Counted from the first letter of the stretch, positions 34,708-43,770 are shown. The stretch: DNA of 64,000 nucleotides from Clostridioides mangenotii TR (GCF_000498755.1 NZ_AXUS01000001.1:1-64000), one strand, 5' to 3'. The notes: generated from the letters alone by a model not told the origin. Translations and numbers: made by a program.

Positions 34708-35583
34708 CTATATATTACAGTATCCAATATACTTATAATCGTTAGGGATATTGTATGTTTTTTCAGTCTTTTCTAATGTCCAACTTGTATCAAATAATGT
34801 AGTTCTTACAATTGATTCAAAAAATAGCATTACTATACCAGCATCTATTTTTGATTCATAAGTGTTCGTATGCTCATCATTTCTTACAGCTAGTATAACT
34901 TTTCCTCCATCTACTATAAATCTCCATGGTTGTCTATTTAAAGTCGAAGGGGCCATTCTTGCATAGTTGAAGGCATCTAGTAAAGCTCTTTCAGCTAATG
35001 TTTCAGCGTCAATATTTTTACCCCATTCATCTATATAAACTATTTCTTCTACACCAAGTCTTGTAGATGTATCGTTGTCAACTATCTCCATATTTGATAG
35101 TGAGTAGCTTTCACCAGTTTTAGTTGGGTTAACTATTTTTTTCTTATAAGAAGTAGCTTCGTATCCTAATGCTATTATTGCCGAAATACTTTTGTTAGAA
35201 CTGATTTCAAGTTTGTCTAATATTTTATCGCTGTCTTCAAAAGTTATCCAACAAGAGTCAATTTCAAGTTCTGTTGCTTTTAAAACTATGCTTTCTCCAA
35301 TATAACCAGCATTTTCAATGTGGTTATCAGCAACTTCTGATAGAATAAATATGTAGTTTGGAGCTTCTATCATATTTCCTTTATAACCAGCTATTTTTTG
35401 TAGCTTTTCGGATACTTTATCCCTAGAGTTGTCAAATAGTTTCATTTCTATTTCGATGTTTGGAACAAGCTTTTTACAAGAATCTGAAAACTTTTCTAAT
35501 TCAACAAGTTGCTCTTGTTTTATCTGAGTGTCTTTAAATTCTCTTATTGATTTACGATTTGATATGAGTGCTTTGTAATCCAT
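34708..35583 (-). CDS. Nitroreductase-family protein
   Basis: FMN-binding nitroreductase-fold protein (291 residues). SNRKSIREFKDTQIKQEQL near the N-terminus is the FMN-phosphate site. The second half has ALLDAFNYARMAPSTLNRQPWRFIV, which repeats the FMN contact pattern. The middle holds the GYIGESIVLKATELEIDSCWI helix. This layout, with two nitroreductase-like halves, is that of the longer clostridial TM1586-like NADH/FMN reductases (nitroreductase A group). AGGAGG lies before the ATG. The natural substrate is unknown. It is convergent with azoR. Confidence 0.82.
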   Translation of the reverse strand: MDYKALISNRKSIREFKDTQIKQEQLVELEKFSDSCKKLVPNIEIEMKLFDNSRDKVSEKLQKIAGYKGNMIEAPNYIFILSEVADNHIENAGYIGESIVLKATELEIDSCWITFEDSDKILDKLEISSNKSISAIIALGYEATSYKKKIVNPTKTGESYSLSNMEIVDNDTSTRLGVEEIVYIDEWGKNIDAETLAERALLDAFNYARMAPSTLNRQPWRFIVDGGKVILAVRNDEHTNTYESKIDAGIVMLFFESIVRTTLFDTSWTLEKTEKTYNIPNDYKYIGYCNI

Positions 35584-35762
35584 TATATTAAACCTCCTAA
35601 TACTATATTTAGCATAAATATATTATTAAATATTTTAGTCCTTATATAGATAATATCATTATAAATTCTATATAGTCAACAAATAAAGAACAAGGTGTAA
35701 CTAAACTTAATTAAATTATTTATTACAGTAAATATACATTGAAATTTATCTACACAATAAAA

Positions 35763-35793
35763 ACCTATATTGATTAAATTAGTTTCAATATAG
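35763..35793 (-). terminator. Terminator of the small minus-strand gene
   Basis: CCTATATTGA / TCAATATAGG 10-bp stem; on the minus strand it is followed by a T-rich run. Confidence 0.65.
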
Positions 35794-35828
35794 GTAAAGT
35801 ATATAAATAAAAATCCACGAAATAAATA

Positions 35829-36011
35829 CTATCTACATGCACAAGATCCTGCTATATGTTTTTCTTGTATAGCGTATAACTTTAATTCATATACTACCAT
35901 TATATCTTCTAAATTATCTGAAATACTTACAATTCTTAAACATTTGTTTCTTATTTCAGATGGTAATTCAGGATCATCTGTTAAATTTACATAGTCATCA
36001 TATCTATACAT
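35829..36011 (-). CDS. Small hypothetical protein (60 aa)
   Basis: Acidic 60-residue protein MYRYDDYVNLTDDPELPSEI ... ending in KHIAGSCACR, so a CxC pair lies near the C-terminus. I do not recognise a family. AAAGGGATG is a plausible ribosome-binding site, and a terminator hairpin lies just beyond the stop, so the gene looks real. It stands alone between the nitroreductase and an amino-acid permease. Confidence 0.6.
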   Translation of the reverse strand: MYRYDDYVNLTDDPELPSEIRNKCLRIVSISDNLEDIMVVYELKLYAIQEKHIAGSCACR

Positions 36012-36492
36012 AAAATCATCCCTTTACATTTAATTAAATATATTATACTATATTTAAGGAAATTTTATTTAACTTTAATTAAAGCTTTTACAATTAATTA
36101 GTTTTTTATACAAACTTTTCTTTATATATTGTAAAAAAATCTATTTATTGATGTGAAAACGATTTAATTTTACTAAATTTATAGAAATATGAAATTAAAA
36201 ATATATTTAATTTTAACTGAAGTTTATTAAAAAAATGGTTAAAATCTTATTAAGAAATGTTTTTTTAAAAAAATGCTTCTTAATATTATTTACTATAAAT
36301 AATTTTTAGTTTAGAAAGAAAGTTTATTGGTTAAAATGACCGATTTTAAAGAATAGTTTTAAATGTATGTAAAATTTTTAAATAATATTTGAATTTTTAG
36401 AAATTTATATTATACTTATTAAAGTATATAAAATATTTGTATTATAAGTTTGTATTAAAAAATTATAAGATTGAAAAATAGGAGGAATTATT
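36012..36492. other. Long AT-rich intergenic region with one promoter-like site
   Basis: About 480 bases with no open frame of note. Near the permease gene TTGAAT (36389-36394), 16 bases and TATACT (36411-36416) form a plausible promoter. I see no riboswitch or T-box in it. Confidence 0.4.
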
Positions 36493-37809
36493 ATGAGTAA
36501 TGAACTTAAAAAGACGCTTGGACTGTCAGCAGCAATGTCGACAGTTATCGGTTCAGTAATTGGTTCTGGAGTGTTTTTTAAGCCTCAAGCAGTTTACGCA
36601 CTGACTGGTGGCGAGCCTGGACTTGGAATGTTAGCATGGCTATTTGCAGGACTTATGACAATTGCAGCTGGTTTAACAGCGGCAGAAGTTGCAGCAATGA
36701 TACCTAAAACTGGTGGAATGATGGTATATATAAAAGAAATTTATGGAGACAAATTAGGATTTTTAGCAGGGTGGATGCAAATAGTATTGTTTTTCCCTGG
36801 TATGGCTGCTGCACTTGCTGTTATATTTGCGCAGCAACTTACTGAAATGATTGGAGCTACACAATTTCAATTACCAGTAGCAATTGGTTTAATAATTATA
36901 GTTGCTTTCTTAAATACGATGGGATCTAAAACTGCAGGTGGGATACAAACAGTATCAACTGTATGTAAGTTAATTCCGCTATTAGTTATAATGGTATTTG
37001 GATTCGTAAAAGGTAGTGGAGAAGCTGACGTATTTAGACCACTTGTAGGTTCAGGTGTTAGTTTAGGAAGTGTAATTGGACAAGTTCTTATAGCTATACT
37101 ATTCGCTTATGAAGGTTGGATGAATGTTGGGGCTATAGCTGGAGAGATGAAGAATCCAGGTAAAGATTTACCAAGAGCAATAATAGGCGGTCTTACAATA
37201 ACAACTGCAGTATACTTTGTTATCAACTTAGCTTACTTATGGGTTTTACCTGCTAGTCAGTTAGCATTAGAGACATCACCAGCTTCAGCTGTTGCTACAA
37301 AAATATTTGGTGATGTAGGTGGTACTATAATATCTGTTGGTATACTAATATCTGTATTTGGAACATTAAATGGATACCTATTAACAGGACCAAGAGTTGT
37401 ATATACATTAGCTGAGGATAAAACTCTACCATTCTCTGATAAATTATCAAAGTTAAACAGTGCTAAAGTTCCGGCAAACGCTATTATATTTATGGCTACA
37501 ATAGCTGGTATATACGCTTTAACTAACCAATTTAACTTACTTACAGACTTAGCAGTATTTGCAAGTTGGTTATTCTATGTACTTACATTTATAGGAGTTA
37601 TCAAACTTAGAAAAACACAACCAGATACTCCTAGAAGTTATAAAGTTCCGCTATATCCAGTTATACCGTTAATTGCTATAATAAGTGGATCTTTTGTATT
37701 AATAAACCTATTATTATTCTCTGGATGGGGACCTAGATTGGTAGCTTTCGGAAGTTTAGGTATTACTGCATTAGGTTTACCAATATACTTAATGAATAAG
37801 AAAAATTAG
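36493..37809 (+). CDS. APC-family amino-acid permease
   Basis: Amino-acid/polyamine/organocation transporter with twelve predicted helices (438 residues). It begins KKTLGLSAAMSTVIGSVIGSGVFFKPQAV, where the unwound helix 1 has the GSGVF substrate-binding motif. It has FAYEGWMNVGAIAGEMKNPGKDLPRAIIGG in helix 6 and the following loop. The best fit is the SteT/LAT-like exchanger branch, but the substrate is not determined. AGGAGG precedes the ATG. Strong terminator downstream; monocistronic. Confidence 0.9.
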   Translation: MSNELKKTLGLSAAMSTVIGSVIGSGVFFKPQAVYALTGGEPGLGMLAWLFAGLMTIAAGLTAAEVAAMIPKTGGMMVYIKEIYGDKLGFLAGWMQIVLFFPGMAAALAVIFAQQLTEMIGATQFQLPVAIGLIIIVAFLNTMGSKTAGGIQTVSTVCKLIPLLVIMVFGFVKGSGEADVFRPLVGSGVSLGSVIGQVLIAILFAYEGWMNVGAIAGEMKNPGKDLPRAIIGGLTITTAVYFVINLAYLWVLPASQLALETSPASAVATKIFGDVGGTIISVGILISVFGTLNGYLLTGPRVVYTLAEDKTLPFSDKLSKLNSAKVPANAIIFMATIAGIYALTNQFNLLTDLAVFASWLFYVLTFIGVIKLRKTQPDTPRSYKVPLYPVIPLIAIISGSFVLINLLLFSGWGPRLVAFGSLGITALGLPIYLMNKKN

Positions 37810-37849
37810 ATTAAAAAAATTTATTTAAGAATTAAAATATTTTATATAT

Positions 37850-37880
37850 AAAAGTCCTAGTTTAACTAGGGCTTTTATTT
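37850..37880 (+). terminator. Terminator after the permease
   Basis: AAAAGTCCTAG / CTAGGGCTTTT stem (37850-37860 and 37866-37876), then TATTTT. Confidence 0.8.
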
Positions 37881-38030
37881 TGCTATAATATAATTATACA
37901 AATTAATATTAAATTTGATAATTACTTTAAAAAATTTAAAACTTTTTGTAGAAACTAAACGTCTATATATTAGGTCGTTTTTTATATGCGGGGTATATAA
38001 GCGTAAATAGCAAAATTTGGAGGAATTGCA

Positions 38031-38879
38031 ATGAGGAAAAAGGATATATACAGTAGAAACAGTAGAAACAAGAAAAAAAGAATTAATAGAAAGAAAGTAT
38101 CGATAGTATTGGGAGGAATTGTTGTAGTTGCAGCTGCCGCGTTCGGTATAGTAACTTTTAAAAACAATGCTAATGTAGAAGAAAAGGCTGTAAGAGACTC
38201 TGCGCTTGCGAATAGTACTGTAATGAGTATTGTTAGCGATGCATCTGGAGAAATCAATAAAGGGCCAAGCAAGAGCGCAGGAAAGGTAGCATATATAACT
38301 ATAGATGATGGACCGTCACATTTTACCGATCAATTGATTAAAGTTCTAGATAAGCATAATGCAAAGGCTACATTCTTTATGATTGATGGTAACATGAAAG
38401 CACATCCAGAGCAGGTAAAAAATATAGTTAACAGTGGAAATACGCCTGGATTTCACAGTGTAACTCACGATATAAAAAAGCTATATAAAACTCCGACTTC
38501 TGCTAAAGAAGAATTTGATCAAAATGAAAGAACACTACATGAAATAACTGGAACAAATTCAAAAGTAATCAGAATACCTTATGGGAGTAAGCCTTATACA
38601 CCACAAGCTTCTTATGATGCTATGATTGCAGCTGGGTATAAAATTTGGGACTGGGATTTAGACACTATGGACTGGAAAGCTAACTCTACTCAGATAGTGG
38701 ACAGTGTAAAAAACCACGATCCTTCTGCAGACAGAGTCATTGTCCTTATACACGAAAAGCAACAGAGTTTGGACGCGTTGGATCCAATGCTTACGTATCT
38801 AGCTTCTCAAGGTTATGAATTTTTACCAATAGAGCAAAACCAAACTCCACATAATTATTGGCTTAATAACTTAGAATAG
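38031..38879 (+). CDS. Peptidoglycan N-acetylglucosamine deacetylase (polysaccharide deacetylase)
   Basis: Membrane-anchored NodB-domain enzyme (282 residues). A very basic N-terminus and one membrane helix (VSIVLGGIVVVAAAAFGIVTF, residues 24-44) come before the catalytic domain (82-275). All five NodB motifs are visible: TIDDGPS (metal Asp), HSVTH (two metal His), RIPYGS, DWDLDTMDW and VLIHE. Such enzymes remove acetyl groups from peptidoglycan and so give lysozyme resistance. The neighbours are a PrsA foldase and a SigV-like sigma factor, which fits a lysozyme-response locus. GGAGGAATTGC precedes the ATG. Confidence 0.9.
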   Translation: MRKKDIYSRNSRNKKKRINRKKVSIVLGGIVVVAAAAFGIVTFKNNANVEEKAVRDSALANSTVMSIVSDASGEINKGPSKSAGKVAYITIDDGPSHFTDQLIKVLDKHNAKATFFMIDGNMKAHPEQVKNIVNSGNTPGFHSVTHDIKKLYKTPTSAKEEFDQNERTLHEITGTNSKVIRIPYGSKPYTPQASYDAMIAAGYKIWDWDLDTMDWKANSTQIVDSVKNHDPSADRVIVLIHEKQQSLDALDPMLTYLASQGYEFLPIEQNQTPHNYWLNNLE

Positions 38880-38931
38880 AAGTAATAATTATATTTTGAA
38901 TTATAAATAAGAATTGACGAGGTGCATTATA

Positions 38932-39891
38932 TTGAAAAAAATATTCTACTTAGGAATTATTGGATTGATTTCTATTTCGCTTACAGCATGTAGTGGGAAG
39001 AGCATAGCAACTGTAAATGATGTTGAGATAACAAAAGAAGGTTTTGAGAAGACTAAATCAATACTGTCTTTGACAAATGAATACTTAAACGGGGAATCTT
39101 TTGATGATATGAACAAGTCATTAGATAAAAAAGGAAAAAAAGATTTGGAAAATAAGTTAATATCATTTATGATAGATAATGAACTTTTATATCAAGAGGC
39201 TAAGGATAAAGGATTTTCTCCAAGCAAGGCAGATATTAATTCTAAATACGAAGAATTAAGCAAAGATATAGAATCAAACACAAGCTATAAGCAAGAGTTG
39301 GATAAAACAGGTGTTGATAAAGAGTACTTACTAAAAGAGATATCTAGAGATTTGACAATTGAAAAATACAGAAAAGATTTTGTTGATAAGCTGAATATCA
39401 GTGAAGAAGAAATCCAAAGTTACTATAGTAACAATAAAGATGAATTTAAAGTACCTGAAGTCGACGCATCACATATATTGATTTCGACTTTAGATAAAGA
39501 GAAAAAAACAGTTAATGATACTGAAAAACAGAAACTTAAAGAAAAAGCAGATAAAGTTTTTACTGAGCTTGAAAATGGCGCAAATTTTGAAGCATTGGCT
39601 AAAAAGTATTCAGATGATAAATCTACTGGAAAAAACGGTGGTGGGCTTGGATATTTTAATAAAGACAGTAAAAATGCTGAGTTTACAAAACATGTTTTTA
39701 GTTTAGAAAAAGGTAAAACTTCAAATGTATTTGAAACTAGTTATGGATACCATATTGTAAAGATTAATGACAAGAAAAATAAAAATTTAAGTTTTGAAGA
39801 TAGCAGAAGTATGATTAGAGAAAAAATTATTAATGAGAAGTTTTTAAAACATTTAGATTCATTGGAAAAAAATGCTGATATAAAAAAATAG
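38932..39891 (+). CDS. prsA: PrsA-like foldase lipoprotein (parvulin peptidyl-prolyl isomerase)
   Basis: Extracytoplasmic lipoprotein that helps exported proteins fold. The signal peptide ends in the lipobox LTAC (Cys about 18). The SurA/PrsA N-terminal helical region spans residues 22-175. The parvulin domain (about 176-275) shows VDASHILISTLDKEKKT, KYSDDKSTGKNGGGLGYFNKDS and VFETSYGYHIVKI. The start is the TTG at 38932 preceded by ACGAGGTG. It lies 52 bases after the deacetylase gene and 57 before the sigma-factor gene, so all three may share a transcript. It may well serve the secreted deacetylase, but that is inference. Confidence 0.9.
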   Translation: MKKIFYLGIIGLISISLTACSGKSIATVNDVEITKEGFEKTKSILSLTNEYLNGESFDDMNKSLDKKGKKDLENKLISFMIDNELLYQEAKDKGFSPSKADINSKYEELSKDIESNTSYKQELDKTGVDKEYLLKEISRDLTIEKYRKDFVDKLNISEEEIQSYYSNNKDEFKVPEVDASHILISTLDKEKKTVNDTEKQKLKEKADKVFTELENGANFEALAKKYSDDKSTGKNGGGLGYFNKDSKNAEFTKHVFSLEKGKTSNVFETSYGYHIVKINDKKNKNLSFEDSRSMIREKIINEKFLKHLDSLEKNADIKK

Positions 39892-39948
39892 TATAAGTTT
39901 AAATCTTAGAAAATCGTCCTAGCCTGTAATCGAGAGGAGATTTACAGG

Positions 39949-40434
39949 ATGTTTAAGAGTGGTAACAGAATAAAAGCTGAGGAGTATATTATTGAAAATA
40001 AAAACTCGTTTTATAGAGTCGCATATAGTTATACTAAAAATGAAGACGATGCACTTGATGTAGTACAGGAGTCGATATATAAAGCTCTTTACTCCGTTGA
40101 TAATCTTCAGGATATAAATTATATAAATACATGGTTTTATAAAATACTTATCAGAACAAGCATTGACAATATTAGAAAAAATGCTAGATATAAAAATTTA
40201 GTATCTACTGAACTACCTTTAGATCAAGATGGTGTATACGATAAATATACAGATATTGACTTAAGAAAAGCTTTAGAAGAGCTTCCAGTCGAGTATAAAT
40301 CTATATTGTTACTGAGATTTTTTGAAGATTTAAAAATTGAAGAAGTTGCAGAGATACTGGATGAGAATGTAAATACAGTAAAAACTAGACTTTATACAGC
40401 ACTTAAAAAATTAAAATATAAAATTAAAGAGTAG
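39949..40434 (+). CDS. ECF sigma factor, SigV-like
   Basis: Extracytoplasmic-function sigma-70 factor (161 residues). Region 2 (residues 10-77) shows NKNSFYRVAYSYTKNEDDALDVVQESIYKALYSVDNL. Region 4 (about 105-158) shows LEELPVEYKSILLLRFFEDLKIEEVAEILDENVNTVKTRLYTALKKLK. There is no C-terminal extension. GAGAGGAG precedes the ATG by about ten bases. The next gene is a short remnant resembling the N-terminus of RsiV-type anti-sigma factors, and a peptidoglycan deacetylase lies upstream, as in SigV lysozyme-response loci. Without a full anti-sigma factor it might be constitutively active. Confidence 0.9.
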   Translation: MFKSGNRIKAEEYIIENKNSFYRVAYSYTKNEDDALDVVQESIYKALYSVDNLQDINYINTWFYKILIRTSIDNIRKNARYKNLVSTELPLDQDGVYDKYTDIDLRKALEELPVEYKSILLLRFFEDLKIEEVAEILDENVNTVKTRLYTALKKLKYKIKE

Positions 40435-40444
40435 GCGTTGCTAA

Positions 40445-40615
40445 ATGGATAAATTCGTGGCCTTAGAAAAATTAAAAACGGACTATAAAAATATGATTAT
40501 ACCGAGTAAGTTAGATTATTTGATCAATGAAAATACTATTGATAGCATATCAAATATTATTTTGGTTAAAATAAAGAGAGAAAAATTCGGTAATATAGAC
40601 AGTGATTTATATTGA
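40445..40615 (+). CDS. Truncated anti-sigma factor (RsiV-like N-terminus, 56 aa)
   Basis: Short open frame reading MDKFVALEKLKTDYKNMIIP and then SKLDYLINENTIDSIS. This resembles the cytosolic sigma-binding N-terminus of RsiV-type anti-sigma factors (xxLKxxYKNxxIPxxLDxxxN). A full protein is near 280 residues with a membrane helix and an extracellular lysozyme-binding domain. Here it stops after 56 residues (end IKREKFGNIDSDLY), and no membrane segment or remainder is found before the terminator at 40656. It starts 10 bases after the sigma-factor stop. It is probably a deletion remnant; a functional small sigma-binding peptide is possible. Confidence 0.6.
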   Translation: MDKFVALEKLKTDYKNMIIPSKLDYLINENTIDSISNIILVKIKREKFGNIDSDLY

Positions 40616-40655
40616 GATTTAAATAAATAAAGTTAGTGATGTATATAACTTAACT

Positions 40656-40690
40656 AAAAATACAGAGGAACTCACCTCTGTATTTTTTAT
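40656..40690 (+). terminator. Terminator of the sigma-factor transcript
   Basis: AAATACAGAGG / CCTCTGTATTT stem followed by TTTAT; loop AACTCA. Confidence 0.85.
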
Positions 40691-40831
40691 CGTAAGTTTA
40701 ATTATTAATAGGATATAATATATACAAAGAAGTAAAATAAAAAGTAATGTTATATGTTAAAAATAATAAAAATACCATATAATCTAATATAAGTGTAATT
40801 TTTTATAAAGAAATTTTAAAGGGAGAGATTT

Positions 40832-41689
40832 ATGTTATCTATATATAATAAATTAAGGGAAATTGTAAATAGATTAAACTACAGTGAACTCAGTTCAAGA
40901 ACTGCAGAGCTATCGTTTTTTATTTTACTTTCTATATTTCCATTTTTACTTTGTTTTATAAGTGGAGTTGCTTATATTCCTGAATTTCATATAAATAAAT
41001 ACTCAGGGTTGTTTGCAAGTATTATGCCTACCAGTGTATTTGATGTGTTATCATCGATAATAGTTTCCGCAATTGACAATAGGAATTTAAAATTTCTTTG
41101 TATGAGTTTTATTTTGACAATGTGGGCTACTTCAAGAGCAGTAAAAGCATTGATTAAAGGGATGAACAAGTCATATCGTGTAAAGGAAACAAGGTCGTTC
41201 TTTAAAATAATGTTCATATCTTTTTTCTTTACATTTATTTTACTTTTGTTAATTTTTATGTCTATAATATTTTTAATTTATGGAGAGAAAATAGGCCTTT
41301 TCTTATTTACATTTGTGGGACTTGATCACGTATTTTTAACCTTGTGGAATGTTCTTAGATACAGTATAACAATAATAATGATAATAGTTGTGTTCATAAT
41401 ACTTTACAAGTATACTCCTAATAAAAAAATAAATTTTAGAGATGTAGTTCCTGGATCAGTATTCGCGACATTTTCGTGGTTTTTAGTATCATACCTATAT
41501 TCTTATTATACAAATCACTGGGCAAATTACGAAGCTATATATGGAAGCATAGCCGAAATTATAGTTCTTATTACATGGATTTATTTTAGTAGTTGGGTAA
41601 TTACTATTGGCTATGAATTAAATATAAGACTTTACTACAGAAGAAATTCTATATTAACAAAGAAAATTAGAGAAGATTATCAAAACTGA
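40832..41689 (+). CDS. YihY/BrkB-family membrane protein
   Basis: Integral membrane protein of 285 residues with six predicted helices. The family pattern is clear: LSSRTAELSFFILLSIFPFLLCFISG at residues 19-44, WATSRAVKALIKGMNKSYRVKETRSF, YKYTPNKKINFRDVVPGSVFATFSWFLVSYLYSYY and the terminal SIAEIIVLITWIYFSSWVITIGYELN. The older label ribonuclease BN is not supported for this family and its function is unknown. AAAGGGAGAG precedes the ATG. It appears monocistronic. Confidence 0.9.
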   Translation: MLSIYNKLREIVNRLNYSELSSRTAELSFFILLSIFPFLLCFISGVAYIPEFHINKYSGLFASIMPTSVFDVLSSIIVSAIDNRNLKFLCMSFILTMWATSRAVKALIKGMNKSYRVKETRSFFKIMFISFFFTFILLLLIFMSIIFLIYGEKIGLFLFTFVGLDHVFLTLWNVLRYSITIIMIIVVFIILYKYTPNKKINFRDVVPGSVFATFSWFLVSYLYSYYTNHWANYEAIYGSIAEIIVLITWIYFSSWVITIGYELNIRLYYRRNSILTKKIREDYQN

Positions 41690-41920
41690 AGACTATATTA
41701 ATAAACAATACTAATACAGATAGTATTGTATTGGACAATTTATCTAATGATGTATACTATATACAAAAATATGATTATATAAGATGCAAAATAGCTATAA
41801 AAGATGATAAAGAGTTAAAAAAATGTAAAATATGTTAAATATATGTTATAATTAAATAAAATATGTCGTAAAATACATAATTTTTGCACTTTATTCTGTA
41901 ATAAGGAGAATCGATTTAAA

Positions 41921-43136
41921 ATGGAAACTTATGTAGGATTCTTAGAATATTTAAAAAACATGCCTATACCAGCCATATTTTGTAATAAGTATGTAATTGA
42001 TAATAAAGAAGTATTTGAAGTAAAATACGTAAATGAGAGTATGCTAAATATAATAGATAGTAAAATTGGCAGAGGAAGTATTGATTTTACTGAATTATTT
42101 AATTTAACTGAACAAAATAATATAAATAAAGACATCCTATGTAAATGCGACAGAGCCTATAAATACATACCTAAGTTAAAAACATGGTTTTGTGTAGAGT
42201 CACAGATACTGAGCGATAGTGAAGTAGTATTTTATTTTAAAGAGATTATTTTAAATACAATAATCTAAACAATGGTTTTATAGATAGAGAAGATTATTAT
42301 AATTTTATTTCAGACGATATAGCTAACTTTTTACAATGTATTAGGAATATGGAAAAGGGCTCAGTTAGGTACAATGAAACGATGGATCTATTTTTAACTT
42401 TTATAGATGAAAATGAGATTTTAAGAGAAGATATAGAAGAAGACGTTTATTTAAATAAATGGGTGATTTCACAAATATAGTGCATGAGCTTATAACTCCT
42501 ATAAACTTGATATATTCATCGTTACAAGTTATTGAGAAAAATGGATCCGATTTACTTGAAAGCGATCAAGCGATAAGAAGAAACATTAATATCATGAAGT
42601 TGAATACTACTAGAGTGCTAAAGCTTGTAGAGAATATAATTGATTTTACCAAGCTTGAAACAGGGTACAACGACTTCAATCCGGAGACTGCTAATATAGT
42701 AAGCTTTATTGAAACGACATGTCTTTCTATAGTGGAATTCGCATCCGAAAAACAGATTGAGCTTATTTTCGAGTCGGAGACGGCTGAGTTGTTTTTAAGT
42801 TTCGACAAGGACAAGATAGAGAGAATACTACTTAATTTATTGAGCAATTCAATTAAATACAATAAGGAAAATGGTATAATTAAGATAAATTTATCTACTA
42901 AGGAAGATTATTTTAATATCAAACTAATTGATAATGGAATAGGAATACCTAAAGACAAAATAGAAAAGGTTTTTGATAGATACGAAAAAGTTAACAGAGT
43001 AGGAATAGGTAGACCTAGGGGGAGCGGGATAGGACTTGCATTAGTAAAATCAATGGTAAATATGCATAATGGGAAAATAAGCCTTAAAAGCGAGGTAGAT
43101 GTCGGTACCGAATTTATAATATCGCTTCCTATATAG
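41921..43136 (+). pseudogene. PAS-domain histidine kinase, two single-base frame breaks
   Basis: Soluble kinase of about 405 residues spread over three frames. Residues 8-115 form a PAS-like domain (LEYLKNMPIPAIFCNKYVIDNKEVFEVKYVNESML). After a break at 42240-42246 the next frame reads DYFKYNNLNNGFIDREDYYNFISDDIANFLQ and on to EDVYLNKW. A second break at 42455-42460 leads into MGDFTNIVHELITPINLIYS (phospho-acceptor His), then HATPase with LLSNSIKYNKENG, DNGIGIPKDK and GSGIGLALVKSM. Each break is repaired by one extra base. There is no membrane segment and no adjacent regulator. Its core resembles the kinase at 1036-3774, and its place beside Cys-rich spore-protein-like genes suggests a sporulation phosphorelay kinase. 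AAGGAGA precedes the ATG. Confidence 0.85.
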
Positions 43137-43162
43137 TTAATATATAAATTAATATATGATTT

Positions 43163-43202
43163 AAAAAGCCTTTCTTTGATAAATATCAGAGAAGGGCTTT
43201 TA
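43163..43202 (+). terminator. Terminator after the PAS kinase
   Basis: AAAAGCCTTTCTTTGAT / ATCAGAGAAGGGCTTTT stem (43164-43180 and 43185-43201, two G-T pairs). Confidence 0.8.
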
Positions 43203-43269
43203 TATTAGAACTTAATACATTTATTCGACTAAATTTGATAAAAACACAAAAATTACAACAAATTTTGTA

Positions 43270-43319
43270 ACTGAAAATAATTGTTTTCATATTATATACT
43301 GTGAGAGGATTGTCTCACA
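43270..43319 (+). promoter_or_regulatory. SigK-like sporulation promoter with 5'-end hairpin
   Basis: AC at 43270-43271, 16 bases, then CATATTATA at 43288-43296. This matches the mother-cell SigK consensus (AC, 16-17 bases, CATAnnnTA). Just downstream TGTGAGA / TCTCACA (43300-43306 and 43313-43319) would put a perfect hairpin at the 5' end of the transcript. Confidence 0.6.
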
Positions 43320-43344
43320 TATTAAATTTAAAGGAGAGATATAT

Positions 43345-43770
43345 ATGGGAACTAACTCTTGGTCAAATTCCTGTAATCAATCAAATAGAGAAAGGTGTCA
43401 TCACTCAGATAGAGAAAAGTGTCATCACTCAAATTGGGAAAAGTGTCATCATTCAGATAGAGAAAATTGTGATGAATTTATAAGAAGAGCAGAAGCGTGT
43501 AGATTATCTGCTGAAAAGGCTTTTAAAGCAGCGAATATAAGAGAAAATGAAGCAAATGAATTAGAAAGAGAAGCTAGAGCTCTAGAATGTCAAGCTAAAA
43601 TGATGTGGAATCAAGCTAATGAAGCTTGGGACAGCCATGCAGAGTCTACTAGAATAGGGATTCAATCTTTAGAGAAGGAAAGATGTCTCCGCGAGAAATT
43701 TGAAAGATGTCAACGAGAAGATCAAAATAATTGTAGACCTTCATGTAAATGCTGTAAATGCTGTAGATAA
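43345..43770 (+). CDS. Cys/His-rich coat or exosporium-like protein with 8-residue repeats
   Basis: A 141-residue protein of three parts. Residues 15-44 are tandem eight-residue repeats (RERCHHSD, REKCHHSN, WEKCHHSD, RENCDEF). Residues 44-125 are a charged, Ala/Glu-rich helix likely to form a coiled coil (RRAEACRLSAEKAFKAANIR, then ENEANELEREARALECQAKM). The C-terminus is CRPSCKCCKCCR. AAGGAGAG precedes the ATG. The composition, the SigK-like promoter and the position after an orphan kinase recall the C. difficile exosporium protein CdeM. That link is from memory and rests on composition and gene order, not on an alignment. Confidence 0.75.
   Translation: MGTNSWSNSCNQSNRERCHHSDREKCHHSNWEKCHHSDRENCDEFIRRAEACRLSAEKAFKAANIRENEANELEREARALECQAKMMWNQANEAWDSHAESTRIGIQSLEKERCLREKFERCQREDQNNCRPSCKCCKCCR
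43387..43475 (+). repeat. 24-bp tandem repeat array in the Cys/His-rich gene
   Basis: Three full units (43387-43410, 43411-43434, 43435-43458) and a partial fourth; units differ at one to four positions and keep the reading frame (8 residues each). Confidence 0.85.

Noticed and set aside
37930-38030. Possible riboswitch before the deacetylase (short AAACG...CGTTT hairpin with T run)
   Set aside because: Only a five-bp stem and none of the conserved cores of known riboswitches.
41671-41838. Short open stretch after yihY reading KTILINNTNTDSIVLDNLSN and ending KKCKIC
   Set aside because: It has no ATG, GTG or TTG with a ribosome-binding site at its head; the only possible early start is a CTG overlapping the yihY stop. 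It could be a small gene with a lost start, but support is too weak.
43387-43475. Regular short repeats considered as a CRISPR array
   Set aside because: The units are contiguous 24-bp coding repeats without spacers, and no cas genes are in the window.
43301-43483. Open frame reading MRGLSHILNLKERYIWELTL with three VITQIEKS-like repeats
   Set aside because: It is the same 24-bp repeat array read in another frame. The Cys/His-rich frame from 43345 has the ribosome-binding site and the longer, more protein-like sequence.
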